From NCBI GenBank assembly GCA_934085675.1, contig CAKOHH010000007.1:1-50729 (forward strand): a stretch of DNA of 50,729 nucleotides. Reading direction: 5' to 3'. Shown one piece after another: positions 24,603 to 31,217 of the stretch. The translations under genes were made by a program, and so were the position numbers. The notes below the pieces were generated by a model. That model did not search any database. It was not told the origin of the DNA and saw only the letters and a program-made list of their open reading frames with translations. The number at the start of each line of letters is the position of its first letter. Position 1 is the first letter of the stretch. The DNA is from an uncultured Bacilli bacterium. Lineage in GTDB: Bacteria; Bacillota_I; Bacilli_A; RF39; UBA660.

Positions 24603-25455
24603 TGAATTGAATGAAACTGCTAAAAAGCCGAGAATTTTATTAAAAATTATTATTGGCATTATCCTTTTAATTAGTATATTCTTTTTATACGCTTTTAAAG
24701 TAGAACCTAAACTACTAAAAGTTACTGAATATGCTCTTGTTAACGAAAAATTACCAGAATCTTTTAACGGTCTTAAAATTGTCCAATTTTCCGATATTCA
24801 TTTTGGTGTATCTACTGGTGAAAAAGAAATGAATCAAGTAATTGAAAAAATTAATTATTTAAAACCAGATATCTTAGTATTCACAGGTGATTTATTTGAT
24901 GGTTCCATTAACTTAACCTCCGCTAATAGAGAGTATTTAACGAATACTTTAAGTAAATTAAATGCTAATATTATTAAATTAGCTGTCAAAGGTGATGAAG
25001 ATTACTTGGACGAAAATAGTTTTACCGATATTTTTACCAAAGCTAATTTTAAAATTTTAGAAAGTGAAAATTTGCCCATTTATTATGAAAGTGACATCCC
25101 TATTTATATAAGTGGTATTTCATCTATTACCAAAAATAAATATGATTTAACCAAGGCTTTTAAAAAAGAAAATACTAACAGCTTACAAATTTTCTTAGTT
25201 CATGAACCCGTTATCTTTGATGAAGTTCAAAACGAAGCAGATATTGTTTTGGCAGGACATAGTCTGGGCGGTTTAATTAGACTCCCCTTTGTACATGAAA
25301 TATATTCTCAAGAAAATACAGGAAATTATCAAAAAGGAATTTACAAGCAAAAAAATTCCACCCTAATTGTAAATGGTGGAATTGGAACGCAAAAAATTAA
25401 CGCTAGATTTAATAATATTCCAGAAATAAATTTATATCGTCTCTATAACAATTAG
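24592..25455 (+). CDS. Membrane-anchored metallophosphoesterase, YkuE-like, with degenerate metal site
   Basis: 287 residues: one N-terminal membrane helix (about 17-38) then a calcineurin-like phosphoesterase fold outside the membrane. FSDIHFG (D-x-H) and TGDLFDG (G-D-x2-D) are intact. The usual GNHD/E motif reads KGDEDY, and the usual GHTHGG motif reads AGHSLGG, so an Asn-His pair and a metal-binding His are lost. LVHEPVIF keeps the remaining His. YkuE-type enzymes act on lipids or nucleotides such as UDP-diacylglucosamine; with this site the protein may be inactive or use metals differently. Start ATG at 24592 overlaps the CPBP gene. Confidence 0.8.
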   Translation: MVSNELNETAKKPRILLKIIIGIILLISIFFLYAFKVEPKLLKVTEYALVNEKLPESFNGLKIVQFSDIHFGVSTGEKEMNQVIEKINYLKPDILVFTGDLFDGSINLTSANREYLTNTLSKLNANIIKLAVKGDEDYLDENSFTDIFTKANFKILESENLPIYYESDIPIYISGISSITKNKYDLTKAFKKENTNSLQIFLVHEPVIFDEVQNEADIVLAGHSLGGLIRLPFVHEIYSQENTGNYQKGIYKQKNSTLIVNGGIGTQKINARFNNIPEINLYRLYNN

Positions 25456-25481
25456 AAAGTAACAACCTACTTTCTTTTTTT
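25454..25481 (+). terminator. Intrinsic terminator of the phosphoesterase gene
   Basis: AGAAAGTA-(6 nt)-TACTTTCT then TTTTTT. The TAG stop forms the start of the stem. Confidence 0.88.
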
Positions 25482-26844
25482 AATAAATATCTTCTAAGCG
25501 ATAATATTCATAAGGATTTTTAGAAATAGCAAATGCCTTATAGCCTTTATTTTGATATTTCAAAGAATCTGATTGTGATAAAGCAGTATAAATTTTTCCT
25601 TCCGAATCTTTAAAATCAATTTCTTTAATAGAACATGGTCCTTCAGTCACAAACAATGGACGAGCCTCTTCTTCAAATGTATAATCCGTATACATTTTTG
25701 TGTTCAATCTAGTTCTAAATGTACTATTAATAGATGGAACAAACTGAGATTGTTGTATCACCTTAATTTGTTCCTTCTTTTTTGGGTTATCTTGCTTTTC
25801 ATTTAAAGAGGCATCATATCCTATGGATAAAATAGGTTTTCTTATTTCTTTCATATCTGTAAAAGCATATTTTTCATCATGAGAAAGATAGTCATAAATT
25901 TCTTCAATAGACATATCTCTATTTGGAATATTCAAGTTTTCATAAATGTCATTTAAATTCTTAGGGGATATTTTTTCTAATCTTGTCGCTTCTTTAGTAA
26001 AGCATTTTATTTTTTTTACACATTCGTTATAGTAATCAACTTCACTGCTAATAATCATTTCTTCTTGCAAAACTTTATATTTTAATTTGCCAATTTTTTT
26101 ACGATTATCATCAATGCCTTCGTAAAGTTTTAAAATATAAGTCTCAAAGTTTATTTGCCGTTCATCTTTTATTTCTCTATTGATTCTTTCTTCTTTAGTT
26201 TCTAAAGCAATTACTTTAGGTGGTTCTGCTAAAAGATTGTTATTAATATTTTCTGGTTCTTCTTTTTCCTTAACTTTTTCTTTATTAATTGCATAAGAAG
26301 AAATAGCATCGGCAAAGGACATTTCTTTAAAGATATCATCTTTCTTAGAAGGATTTTCTAGAATATTATAAGAAGGCGTCATTAAACCTCTAATATAAGA
26401 AACATATTCCTCTTTAGTTAGATTATCTTCGTAATCTTTTAAAACAGGTAATTTTTCTTTCGTTAATTCTGTTGTAGTTTGAAACAATTTTTGATAATAA
26501 TGGTTTAAATTATCTAAAACATTGTTTAAAGAATTAAACACATCTTTTGCCACAGTTTTCTTTTCAGAAATATCAAATTGACCATTGATGATATTTTCAT
26601 AATGAACATTAAAAGTAATAATGGCATTTAGTAATTTTTGATATTCCTTTAAATCATGTCCGTCATAAGAAATTTCTAATTCTTGAAAAACATTTTTAAG
26701 CATTTCAAAAACTAATTTTTTTTCAAAATTAGGTGTTGGAAATTCATTAAACAAATTCATAAGATGCGCTAATTTTTTTTCTGTTAATTCCTCATCTTGA
26801 CATATTTTGACAAATTCATTATATTTTTCATTAAAAGTATTCAT
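25480..26844 (-). CDS. Uncharacterised cytosolic protein
   Basis: 454 residues, no signal peptide or membrane helix, rich in Lys, Glu and Asn and largely helical by composition. The central part (about 190-260) is charged and likely linker-like. The C-terminus (ALSQSDSLKYQNKGYKAFAISKNPYEYY) looks folded. I do not recognise a family. Ribosome site AAGGG and an extended -10 promoter upstream show it is expressed alone; its end abuts the terminator of the opposite gene. Neighbouring spore coat gene shares direction but has its own terminator, so no functional link can be drawn. Confidence 0.75.
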   Translation of the reverse strand: MNTFNEKYNEFVKICQDEELTEKKLAHLMNLFNEFPTPNFEKKLVFEMLKNVFQELEISYDGHDLKEYQKLLNAIITFNVHYENIINGQFDISEKKTVAKDVFNSLNNVLDNLNHYYQKLFQTTTELTKEKLPVLKDYEDNLTKEEYVSYIRGLMTPSYNILENPSKKDDIFKEMSFADAISSYAINKEKVKEKEEPENINNNLLAEPPKVIALETKEERINREIKDERQINFETYILKLYEGIDDNRKKIGKLKYKVLQEEMIISSEVDYYNECVKKIKCFTKEATRLEKISPKNLNDIYENLNIPNRDMSIEEIYDYLSHDEKYAFTDMKEIRKPILSIGYDASLNEKQDNPKKKEQIKVIQQSQFVPSINSTFRTRLNTKMYTDYTFEEEARPLFVTEGPCSIKEIDFKDSEGKIYTALSQSDSLKYQNKGYKAFAISKNPYEYYRLEDIY

Positions 26845-26869
26845 ACAATCCCTTACCTATTCTGAAAAA

Positions 26870-26878
26870 ATTATAGCA
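26870..26878 (-). promoter_or_regulatory. Extended -10 promoter of the 454-residue protein gene
   Basis: TGCTATAAT on the minus strand; the -35 is weak (TTTTAA). Confidence 0.5.
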
Positions 26879-26928
26879 TAAATGAGATTTTTTTAAAAGA
26901 CTTTAAAAAAAGTATATTTTTGGCACAC

Positions 26929-26952
26929 AAAAACTGTTGAAAAATCAACAGT
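26929..26952 (-). terminator. Intrinsic terminator of the spore coat gene
   Basis: Minus strand: ACTGTTGA-TTTT-TCAACAGT then TTTTTG; it starts 5 nt past the stop codon. Confidence 0.88.
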
Positions 26953-26956
26953 CTTG

Positions 26957-27367
26957 TTAAACACATTCTACATAGGTATCAGATAAACAACGAATGGCAC
27001 AGCAGCAAGATAAGTCCATGGTAAAAAATGAATTTGTTGCAATATAAGGATTTAAACTTGTTGTATCTGGGTTAGTGTCTAAAACACGACAAGTACAACA
27101 ATTATTATCAACTTTTTCAACTCTGAAAACAGTTGAAGTTGTTCCACCGGCAACAGGATCTTTACTTGTTGGCATTGCAAATGGTGTACCATTTGAACCA
27201 CATGTATAAAGTTCGATTGGTCTAGTATTACAGATTAGACAATTAGGTCCTCCGCCTAAAACTGGTCTATCACATGAATCTAAGCAAGAGTCTGGACAAG
27301 CATTTTGTTGTAGGACTAATATCACATTTAGTATTTCGGCAATGCAATTTGATGAAGTATTACTCAT
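26957..27367 (-). CDS. Spore coat protein, CotY/CotZ family
   Basis: 136-residue Cys-rich protein. The start NCIAEILNVILVLQQNACP and the spaced CPDSCLDSCDRP, NCLICNTRP, CCTCRVLD and SCCCAIRC motifs match CotY/CotZ, which cross-link the outer coat or crust of endospores. The ATG at 27367 has AAAGGGG 6-7 nt upstream. A sigma-K-like promoter (27398-27424) precedes it, the pattern expected of late mother-cell coat genes. It is monocistronic with its own terminator. Together with spoIVA it supports endospore formation. Confidence 0.88.
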   Translation of the reverse strand: MSNTSSNCIAEILNVILVLQQNACPDSCLDSCDRPVLGGGPNCLICNTRPIELYTCGSNGTPFAMPTSKDPVAGGTTSTVFRVEKVDNNCCTCRVLDTNPDTTSLNPYIATNSFFTMDLSCCCAIRCLSDTYVECV

Positions 27368-27397
27368 ATAAATTCCCCTTTCCTCTATTCTCACTAT

Positions 27398-27424
27398 TAA
27401 TTTATGTCAAATTTTATTTTTAGT
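27398..27424 (-). promoter_or_regulatory. Sigma-K-like promoter of the spore coat gene
   Basis: Minus strand: GCAC (AC at 27423-27424), 16 nt, then CATAAATTA (27398-27406), matching the sigma-K pattern AC-N16/17-CATAnnnTA. Confidence 0.65.
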
Positions 27425-27445
27425 GCATTTTTTTCCTTTATAGTG

Positions 27446-27451
27446 TATAAT
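27446..27451 (+). promoter_or_regulatory. -10 element of the EIIB-like gene
   Basis: TATAAT, about 20 nt before the ATG; GAGGAG at 27457-27462 is the ribosome site. The -35 is weak. Confidence 0.45.
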
Positions 27452-27470
27452 TTTTAGAGGAGTTGATAAG

Positions 27471-27788
27471 ATGAACGATTATTTAGTATATGGCATTATT
27501 CTTTTAGTTCTATTATTTATTTCTTTAGTTGTTATTAAATTAATGAAAAAAGATTTCCATTTAGAAGCCAACAAACTTTTAGGCTATTTAGGTGGAAAAG
27601 ATAATATTATTAATGCCGAGTGTAATTTATCACGATTTAAAGTAGTTTTAAAAGATGTTTCCAAAGTAGATAAAGAAGGAATCACCAAATTAGGGGCTAA
27701 GGGAATTGTGGAAATTGATAATCAATTAAAAATAATTTTTGGCAAAGATGCGAAACAATTAAAAAGATATATTGATGAACTATTATAA
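27471..27788 (+). CDS. Membrane-anchored stand-alone PTS EIIB-like domain
   Basis: 105 residues: one membrane helix (about 5-24) followed by a complete glucose-type EIIB domain (LGGKDNIINAECNLSRFKVVLKD, then LGAKGIVEI and a final IIFGKDAKQL). In EIIB the Cys of C-x-T-R-L is phosphorylated and passes phosphate to sugar; Cys51 is kept here, but CATRLR reads CNLSRFK. No EIIC or EIIA gene is near, so it cannot be a normal sugar permease by itself. It may sense or relay phosphate, or act with an EIIC elsewhere. Strong GAGGAG ribosome site. Confidence 0.75.
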   Translation: MNDYLVYGIILLVLLFISLVVIKLMKKDFHLEANKLLGYLGGKDNIINAECNLSRFKVVLKDVSKVDKEGITKLGAKGIVEIDNQLKIIFGKDAKQLKRYIDELL

Positions 27789-27842
27789 AAAAAGGGCTAC
27801 CGAGAAGTTAAGTAATTAATTTTCTCGATAGTCTCTTATTTT
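27787..27842. terminator. Bidirectional terminator between the EIIB-like and Rpn genes
   Basis: CTACCGAGAA / TTCTCGATAG with a 14-nt AT-rich loop, A-run on one side and T-run on the other; the mismatch is G-U on the minus strand. Confidence 0.75.
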
Positions 27843-28715
27843 TTATTCATCTTTTAAATTTAATATTTCTTCTTTGGATAATTTTGAAAATTGTGCAATT
27901 TTTTCAATAGGCTCGTTTGCTATTAACATATCTTTAGCAAGCTGTTTTCGAGTAGCAATAATTGCTTCTTGTTTACCCTTGTCATATCCTTTGTCATATC
28001 CTTTATCATAACAAGCATTCTCAAACATTTTATCTCGATCATAATAAAGCATTTCATCAAAGTTTTTTAGTAAATCTTCATTTTCTTTCATTAACTTTTT
28101 CATTAATTTATCACCCTCATAAATAGCATTTAACTTTTCTATGTCATCACATACGAATAGATATAAGGCTTTTTCTAATGTCATATCATCGCTCTTTACA
28201 AGAGTATTATAATCGATTTGTCTTAACTTTTCTAGATTGATATCAATGATTTCAATAAAATCACTTCTTTCAATATGATATTTCTTTTCATATAATTTAC
28301 TATGATAAATAAATTCTTCTTTTCCTAACGCATCATAACTATTTAAGTTAATTTGATAAACTTTCTTTAGATTTTCATATTCTTTGGCTTTTTTTACTTG
28401 TCTTAAAAGTAAATGACATAAATACAAACCATTTTTTATATCACTCGTTTCATTATTATAATAGTTGATTTCTAGATTAACATAAAACTCACCATTTTCT
28501 AAAACAACATCAGCCTCTGAATTTACAATGTTTTTATTTATTCCAATACTTGGATGGATTAGTTTAATATCTTTATCAATCATATCCATAGGAATACCTA
28601 TGGCTAAACTGATGATTTTTCTTAAGTATTCTAAACCTACCTGTTTTTCTGTAAATAACTTTTTGGCTACTTTATCTTTAAGTAAGGGAAATTTTATTTT
28701 TTCTTTCGTTTTCAT
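27843..28715 (-). CDS. Rpn/PDDEXK_2 family nuclease (putative transposase-like)
   Basis: 290 residues. The N-terminal half is a PD-(D/E)XK nuclease fold: SEADVVLENGEFYVNLEIN holds the Asp and Glu, with Asn where many have Gln/Lys. Homologous Rpn proteins are DNA nucleases that promote RecA-independent recombination; several act in phage defence. The C-terminal part has a YDKG tandem repeat (YDKGYDKGYDKG), a known variable feature of this family, then a helical segment ending in KLSKEEILNL. The ATG at 28715 is preceded by GAGAGGA. Such genes are often scattered in multiple copies, so this is probably an accessory gene. Confidence 0.85.
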   Translation of the reverse strand: MKTKEKIKFPLLKDKVAKKLFTEKQVGLEYLRKIISLAIGIPMDMIDKDIKLIHPSIGINKNIVNSEADVVLENGEFYVNLEINYYNNETSDIKNGLYLCHLLLRQVKKAKEYENLKKVYQINLNSYDALGKEEFIYHSKLYEKKYHIERSDFIEIIDINLEKLRQIDYNTLVKSDDMTLEKALYLFVCDDIEKLNAIYEGDKLMKKLMKENEDLLKNFDEMLYYDRDKMFENACYDKGYDKGYDKGKQEAIIATRKQLAKDMLIANEPIEKIAQFSKLSKEEILNLKDE

Positions 28716-28740
28716 AATTCGTCCTCTCTTTAAAAATGTT

Positions 28741-28754
28741 CTTTTGTACAAAAG
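28741..28754. repeat. Perfect 14-bp palindrome in the Rpn gene leader
   Basis: CTTTTGTACAAAAG, about 10 nt downstream of the -10 element; candidate operator. Confidence 0.45.
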
Positions 28755-28762
28755 TAGGCCTT

Positions 28763-28790
28763 ATTCTACATATTAAAAATTTAATTGCAA
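28763..28790 (-). promoter_or_regulatory. Promoter of the Rpn family gene
   Basis: TTGCAA (28785-28790), 16-nt spacer, TAGAAT (28763-28768) with a TG just before it, minus strand. Confidence 0.6.
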
Positions 28791-28808
28791 CCAATTCGAC
28801 AAAACTTG

Positions 28809-28836
28809 TCAAAAAAAATTGGCTTTCACCAACTTT
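28809..28836 (-). terminator. Intrinsic terminator of the 96-residue protein gene
   Basis: Minus strand: AAAGTTGG-(6 nt)-CCAATTTT then a T-run; it begins at the stop codon. Confidence 0.8.
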
Positions 28837-29123
28837 TAAATAATTTTAATATCTTTAATATCTGATATTTTTATTTTATCTCCTTCTAAAGTAAGTAAAT
28901 AATTGCCACTTTTACCAACAATTGTTTTAACTTCTGTCTGATTGTTAACCGTTATTTCAACTTCTTTTTTATAAACAAAACTACGATCATGAAAAATAGT
29001 ATCAATTTTACGTGGAATATTTTTATCTTGTTTCATTTCCTTTAGATGACTATAAAATAACTCTTTATTATTATCAATTTTTTTCTCCATTGGACTTTGA
29101 AAAACCTTTGGTAAATCTTTCAA
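28836..29123 (-). CDS. Small protein of unknown function
   Basis: About 95 residues, soluble, basic. A helical N-terminal half (NNKELFYSHLKEMKQDK) is followed by a beta-rich C-terminal half with alternating hydrophobic residues (VEITVNNQTEV, LLTLEGDKIKISDIKDIKI). The start is best placed at the TTG at 29123: AGAGGTG lies 6 nt before it, whereas the upstream GTG would overlap that ribosome site. Not recognised. Divergent from the SEDS gene. Confidence 0.6.
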   Translation of the reverse strand: MKDLPKVFQSPMEKKIDNNKELFYSHLKEMKQDKNIPRKIDTIFHDRSFVYKKEVEITVNNQTEVKTIVGKSGNYLLTLEGDKIKISDIKDIKII

Positions 29124-29166
29124 AAAAATCACCTCTTACTTTATTTTATGATTAAAACTTTCATTT

Positions 29167-30282
29167 ATGAAACATAATAAAAGTATGAAAAAAGAAACGA
29201 TTTATAAAATATTATTTTTTTATTTTCCTTTTCTTATTCTGATAAGCATCAGTTTAGTTTTAATGTACCATTCAAAGTTCATTGCAGATATTTTTGCTAA
29301 TCATTTTGAAAGGCAAATTTTATGGTTTACCATGGGATTTATTATTTTGTTCGTTGCGCATTTTTTACCATTAGATAAATTATTTAAATATAGTTTTATC
29401 TTATATATCATTAATATTATCTTATTGATTCTTGTTTTATTTATAGGAGAAAGCACCAATGGAGCCAAAGCATGGCTTTCCTTAAAATATTTTAGTTTTC
29501 AACCTAGTGAGTTTATGAAACTAAGTTATACCCTTTTTTTGGCCCATTATTTAGCAAAACAAAAACCCCAAAAACGGTTTCAAGAACTGTGGTTGCTCGT
29601 TAAAGTTTTTATCTTATTTTTAATTCCATCCCTACTTATTTTTCTAGAACCTGATACAGGGGCTATCGTATTTTTAGCCATTATTACTATTGTTTCCTTA
29701 TTTTTTTCTAACATTCGTAAAAGATGGCTCATTATTTTAAGTATATTATTATTAAGTTGCGGGGGTATTTTTACTTATCTTTATCTTTTAAAAAAAGAAG
29801 TTTTATTAGTTTTACTTGGTTCAACCATTTTCTATCGTATTGATAGATTATTATCTATTGGCAATGGCATGCAGATTGAAAATGCTTTAATTGCGATTGG
29901 AAGTGCCCCTTTCTTTCGTTTCAATTTAACAGAGGCAGGAATATATATACCTGAAGCACCAACAGATTTTGCTTTTTCACTTTGTGCTAATGTCTTTGGA
30001 ATTAGTGGTGAACTTATCATCATCTTATGCTTTTTTATATTAGATTCCTATCTTCATTCTTATAATCAAAAAATCATAAAAAAAGAGCAAAAAATATTTG
30101 CCTCTTCCTTTCTATGCTGTTTCATTGTTAATGAATTTATTAATATCAGTATGAATTTAGGTTTATTTCCTATCATAGGAATACCTTTACCATTTGTAAG
30201 TTACGGAGGTTCTTCGACGATTGTTTCATTCTTATATTTAGCCTTTATTTTTTCTTTTAAAAGAAGAAAATCTAAAAATTAG
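29167..30282 (+). CDS. SEDS-family peptidoglycan glycosyltransferase (RodA/FtsW/SpoVE type)
   Basis: 371 residues, about ten membrane helices. SEDS proteins polymerise glycan strands from lipid II, paired with a class B penicillin-binding protein. Conserved blocks are readable: GAKAWLSLKYFSFQPSEFMKL, FLEPDTGA with the catalytic Asp, EAPTDFAFSLCANVFGISGE, and IGIPLPFVSYGGSS near the end. It lacks its partner here, and whether it serves elongation, division or spore cortex cannot be told. The ribosome site is weak; a second ATG lies six codons in. Its 3' end overlaps the convergent gene by 11 nt. Confidence 0.9.
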   Translation: MKHNKSMKKETIYKILFFYFPFLILISISLVLMYHSKFIADIFANHFERQILWFTMGFIILFVAHFLPLDKLFKYSFILYIINIILLILVLFIGESTNGAKAWLSLKYFSFQPSEFMKLSYTLFLAHYLAKQKPQKRFQELWLLVKVFILFLIPSLLIFLEPDTGAIVFLAIITIVSLFFSNIRKRWLIILSILLLSCGGIFTYLYLLKKEVLLVLLGSTIFYRIDRLLSIGNGMQIENALIAIGSAPFFRFNLTEAGIYIPEAPTDFAFSLCANVFGISGELIIILCFFILDSYLHSYNQKIIKKEQKIFASSFLCCFIVNEFINISMNLGLFPIIGIPLPFVSYGGSSTIVSFLYLAFIFSFKRRKSKN

Positions 30283-30640
30283 CTACTTTCGTTTCAAATT
30301 CTGTTAATACACTATCCAAAGTTACTTTGTCTAATATTTCTAATTTAGGAAGTAGTTCATTTAGTCTATCCTCAGCCTCTCTTTTATTTTCAGCCTTTTG
30401 TAAAATTTTTAAATAACTGTTACTTTCGCCAAATTCATTTTTTATCCTTTCGGAACCGCCAATAACAAGATAATCTATCTCTTGTTCATTCAATATATTG
30501 ATAATTTTAGTTAATGATTTAGCAGGAAAGGCTACCCGTTCATCAATAAGTTTATAATTAAAAAGATAATGCATAATAAGGGCGTCTTCGTCGAAAGTTT
30601 CGTAAAACAATCCACTTTTTCGTATTCGTAACTCTTTCAT
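30272..30640 (-). CDS. Stand-alone MutS domain-I-like protein
   Basis: About 122 residues. The N-terminal half resembles the mismatch-recognition domain I of MutS: SGLFYETFDEDALIMHYLFNYKL corresponds to the G-x-F-Y-E-x-F-x-x-D-A segment, including the Phe-x-Glu motif, followed by the AFPAKSLTKIINILNEQEIDYLVIGG counterpart of the G-x-P-x-x-x-L...L...G motif. The rest is a charged helical tail. No ATPase or clamp domain is present. It may bind mismatched or modified DNA, or be an adapted fold. The ATG at 30640 is used with AGAGG upstream. Similarity is judged by eye only. Confidence 0.5.
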   Translation of the reverse strand: MKELRIRKSGLFYETFDEDALIMHYLFNYKLIDERVAFPAKSLTKIINILNEQEIDYLVIGGSERIKNEFGESNSYLKILQKAENKREAEDRLNELLPKLEILDKVTLDSVLTEFETKVANF

Positions 30641-30727
30641 ATATAACCTCTTTTTCACCTTAAATAATATACCGCATATATAAGAAGATTACAAACAAAA
30701 AGTTTACTCGTAGCATAAAATCATTTT

Positions 30728-31117
30728 TTAATTATCTTCATAATTCCAAATACCTAATCTTCCTTTAACTGAAATTGGCATCTCTAATACTTCTATAATT
30801 TCTAACTCCCATGCGTATCTTCCTAAACGATAATCTCCATAATCTTTTTCATTCGTTTTAGTTTCTATATAACTAATAAAATCTTCATCCATTAAAATAC
30901 AATCCACTAAATTACAACGGCATAAAATATAACCGGGTTTAATATCACTTTTTAAATAAGACATTGCTTTTTCCTTATTTAAAGCCGTACTTAAACCTAA
31001 ACTAGCATGAATATAGATTTCACCACGATAATTTGTTTTCCAACTACGTGTTTCATACCTTTTTACACCATCTTTTACTAAAGTAGCAAAAGGTTCTTTT
31101 ATTGATAATACTTTCAT
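30728..31117 (-). CDS. ASCH domain protein
   Basis: 129 residues. VLSIKEPFATLVKDGVKRYETRSWKTNYRGEIYIHAS is the ASCH beta-barrel signature (PUA-like, RNA-associated), with G-x-K/R-x-x-E-x-R-x-W and a following GYILCRCNLVDC strand and YAWELEIIEVL. Members bind RNA or act as small hydrolases on modified nucleosides. Same direction as the MutS-domain-like gene, with 87 nt between. Ribosome site GAGGT 5 nt before the ATG. Confidence 0.82.
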   Translation of the reverse strand: MKVLSIKEPFATLVKDGVKRYETRSWKTNYRGEIYIHASLGLSTALNKEKAMSYLKSDIKPGYILCRCNLVDCILMDEDFISYIETKTNEKDYGDYRLGRYAWELEIIEVLEMPISVKGRLGIWNYEDN

Positions 31118-31148
31118 GTTGACCTCATTTCTTATTTTTATACTTTCA

Positions 31149-31190
31149 TTTAAAAAAGAGACTTAGAAAAGCCTCTCTCTTTTAAATGAT
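31149..31190 (-). terminator. Intrinsic terminator after the GH31 gene
   Basis: Minus strand: AGAGA-GG-CTT / AAG-TCTCT with a short loop, followed by a T-run; the stem has a two-base bulge. Confidence 0.65.
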
Positions 31191-31217
31191 TTTTCTTAGA
31201 ATAACTTAAATACCAAA

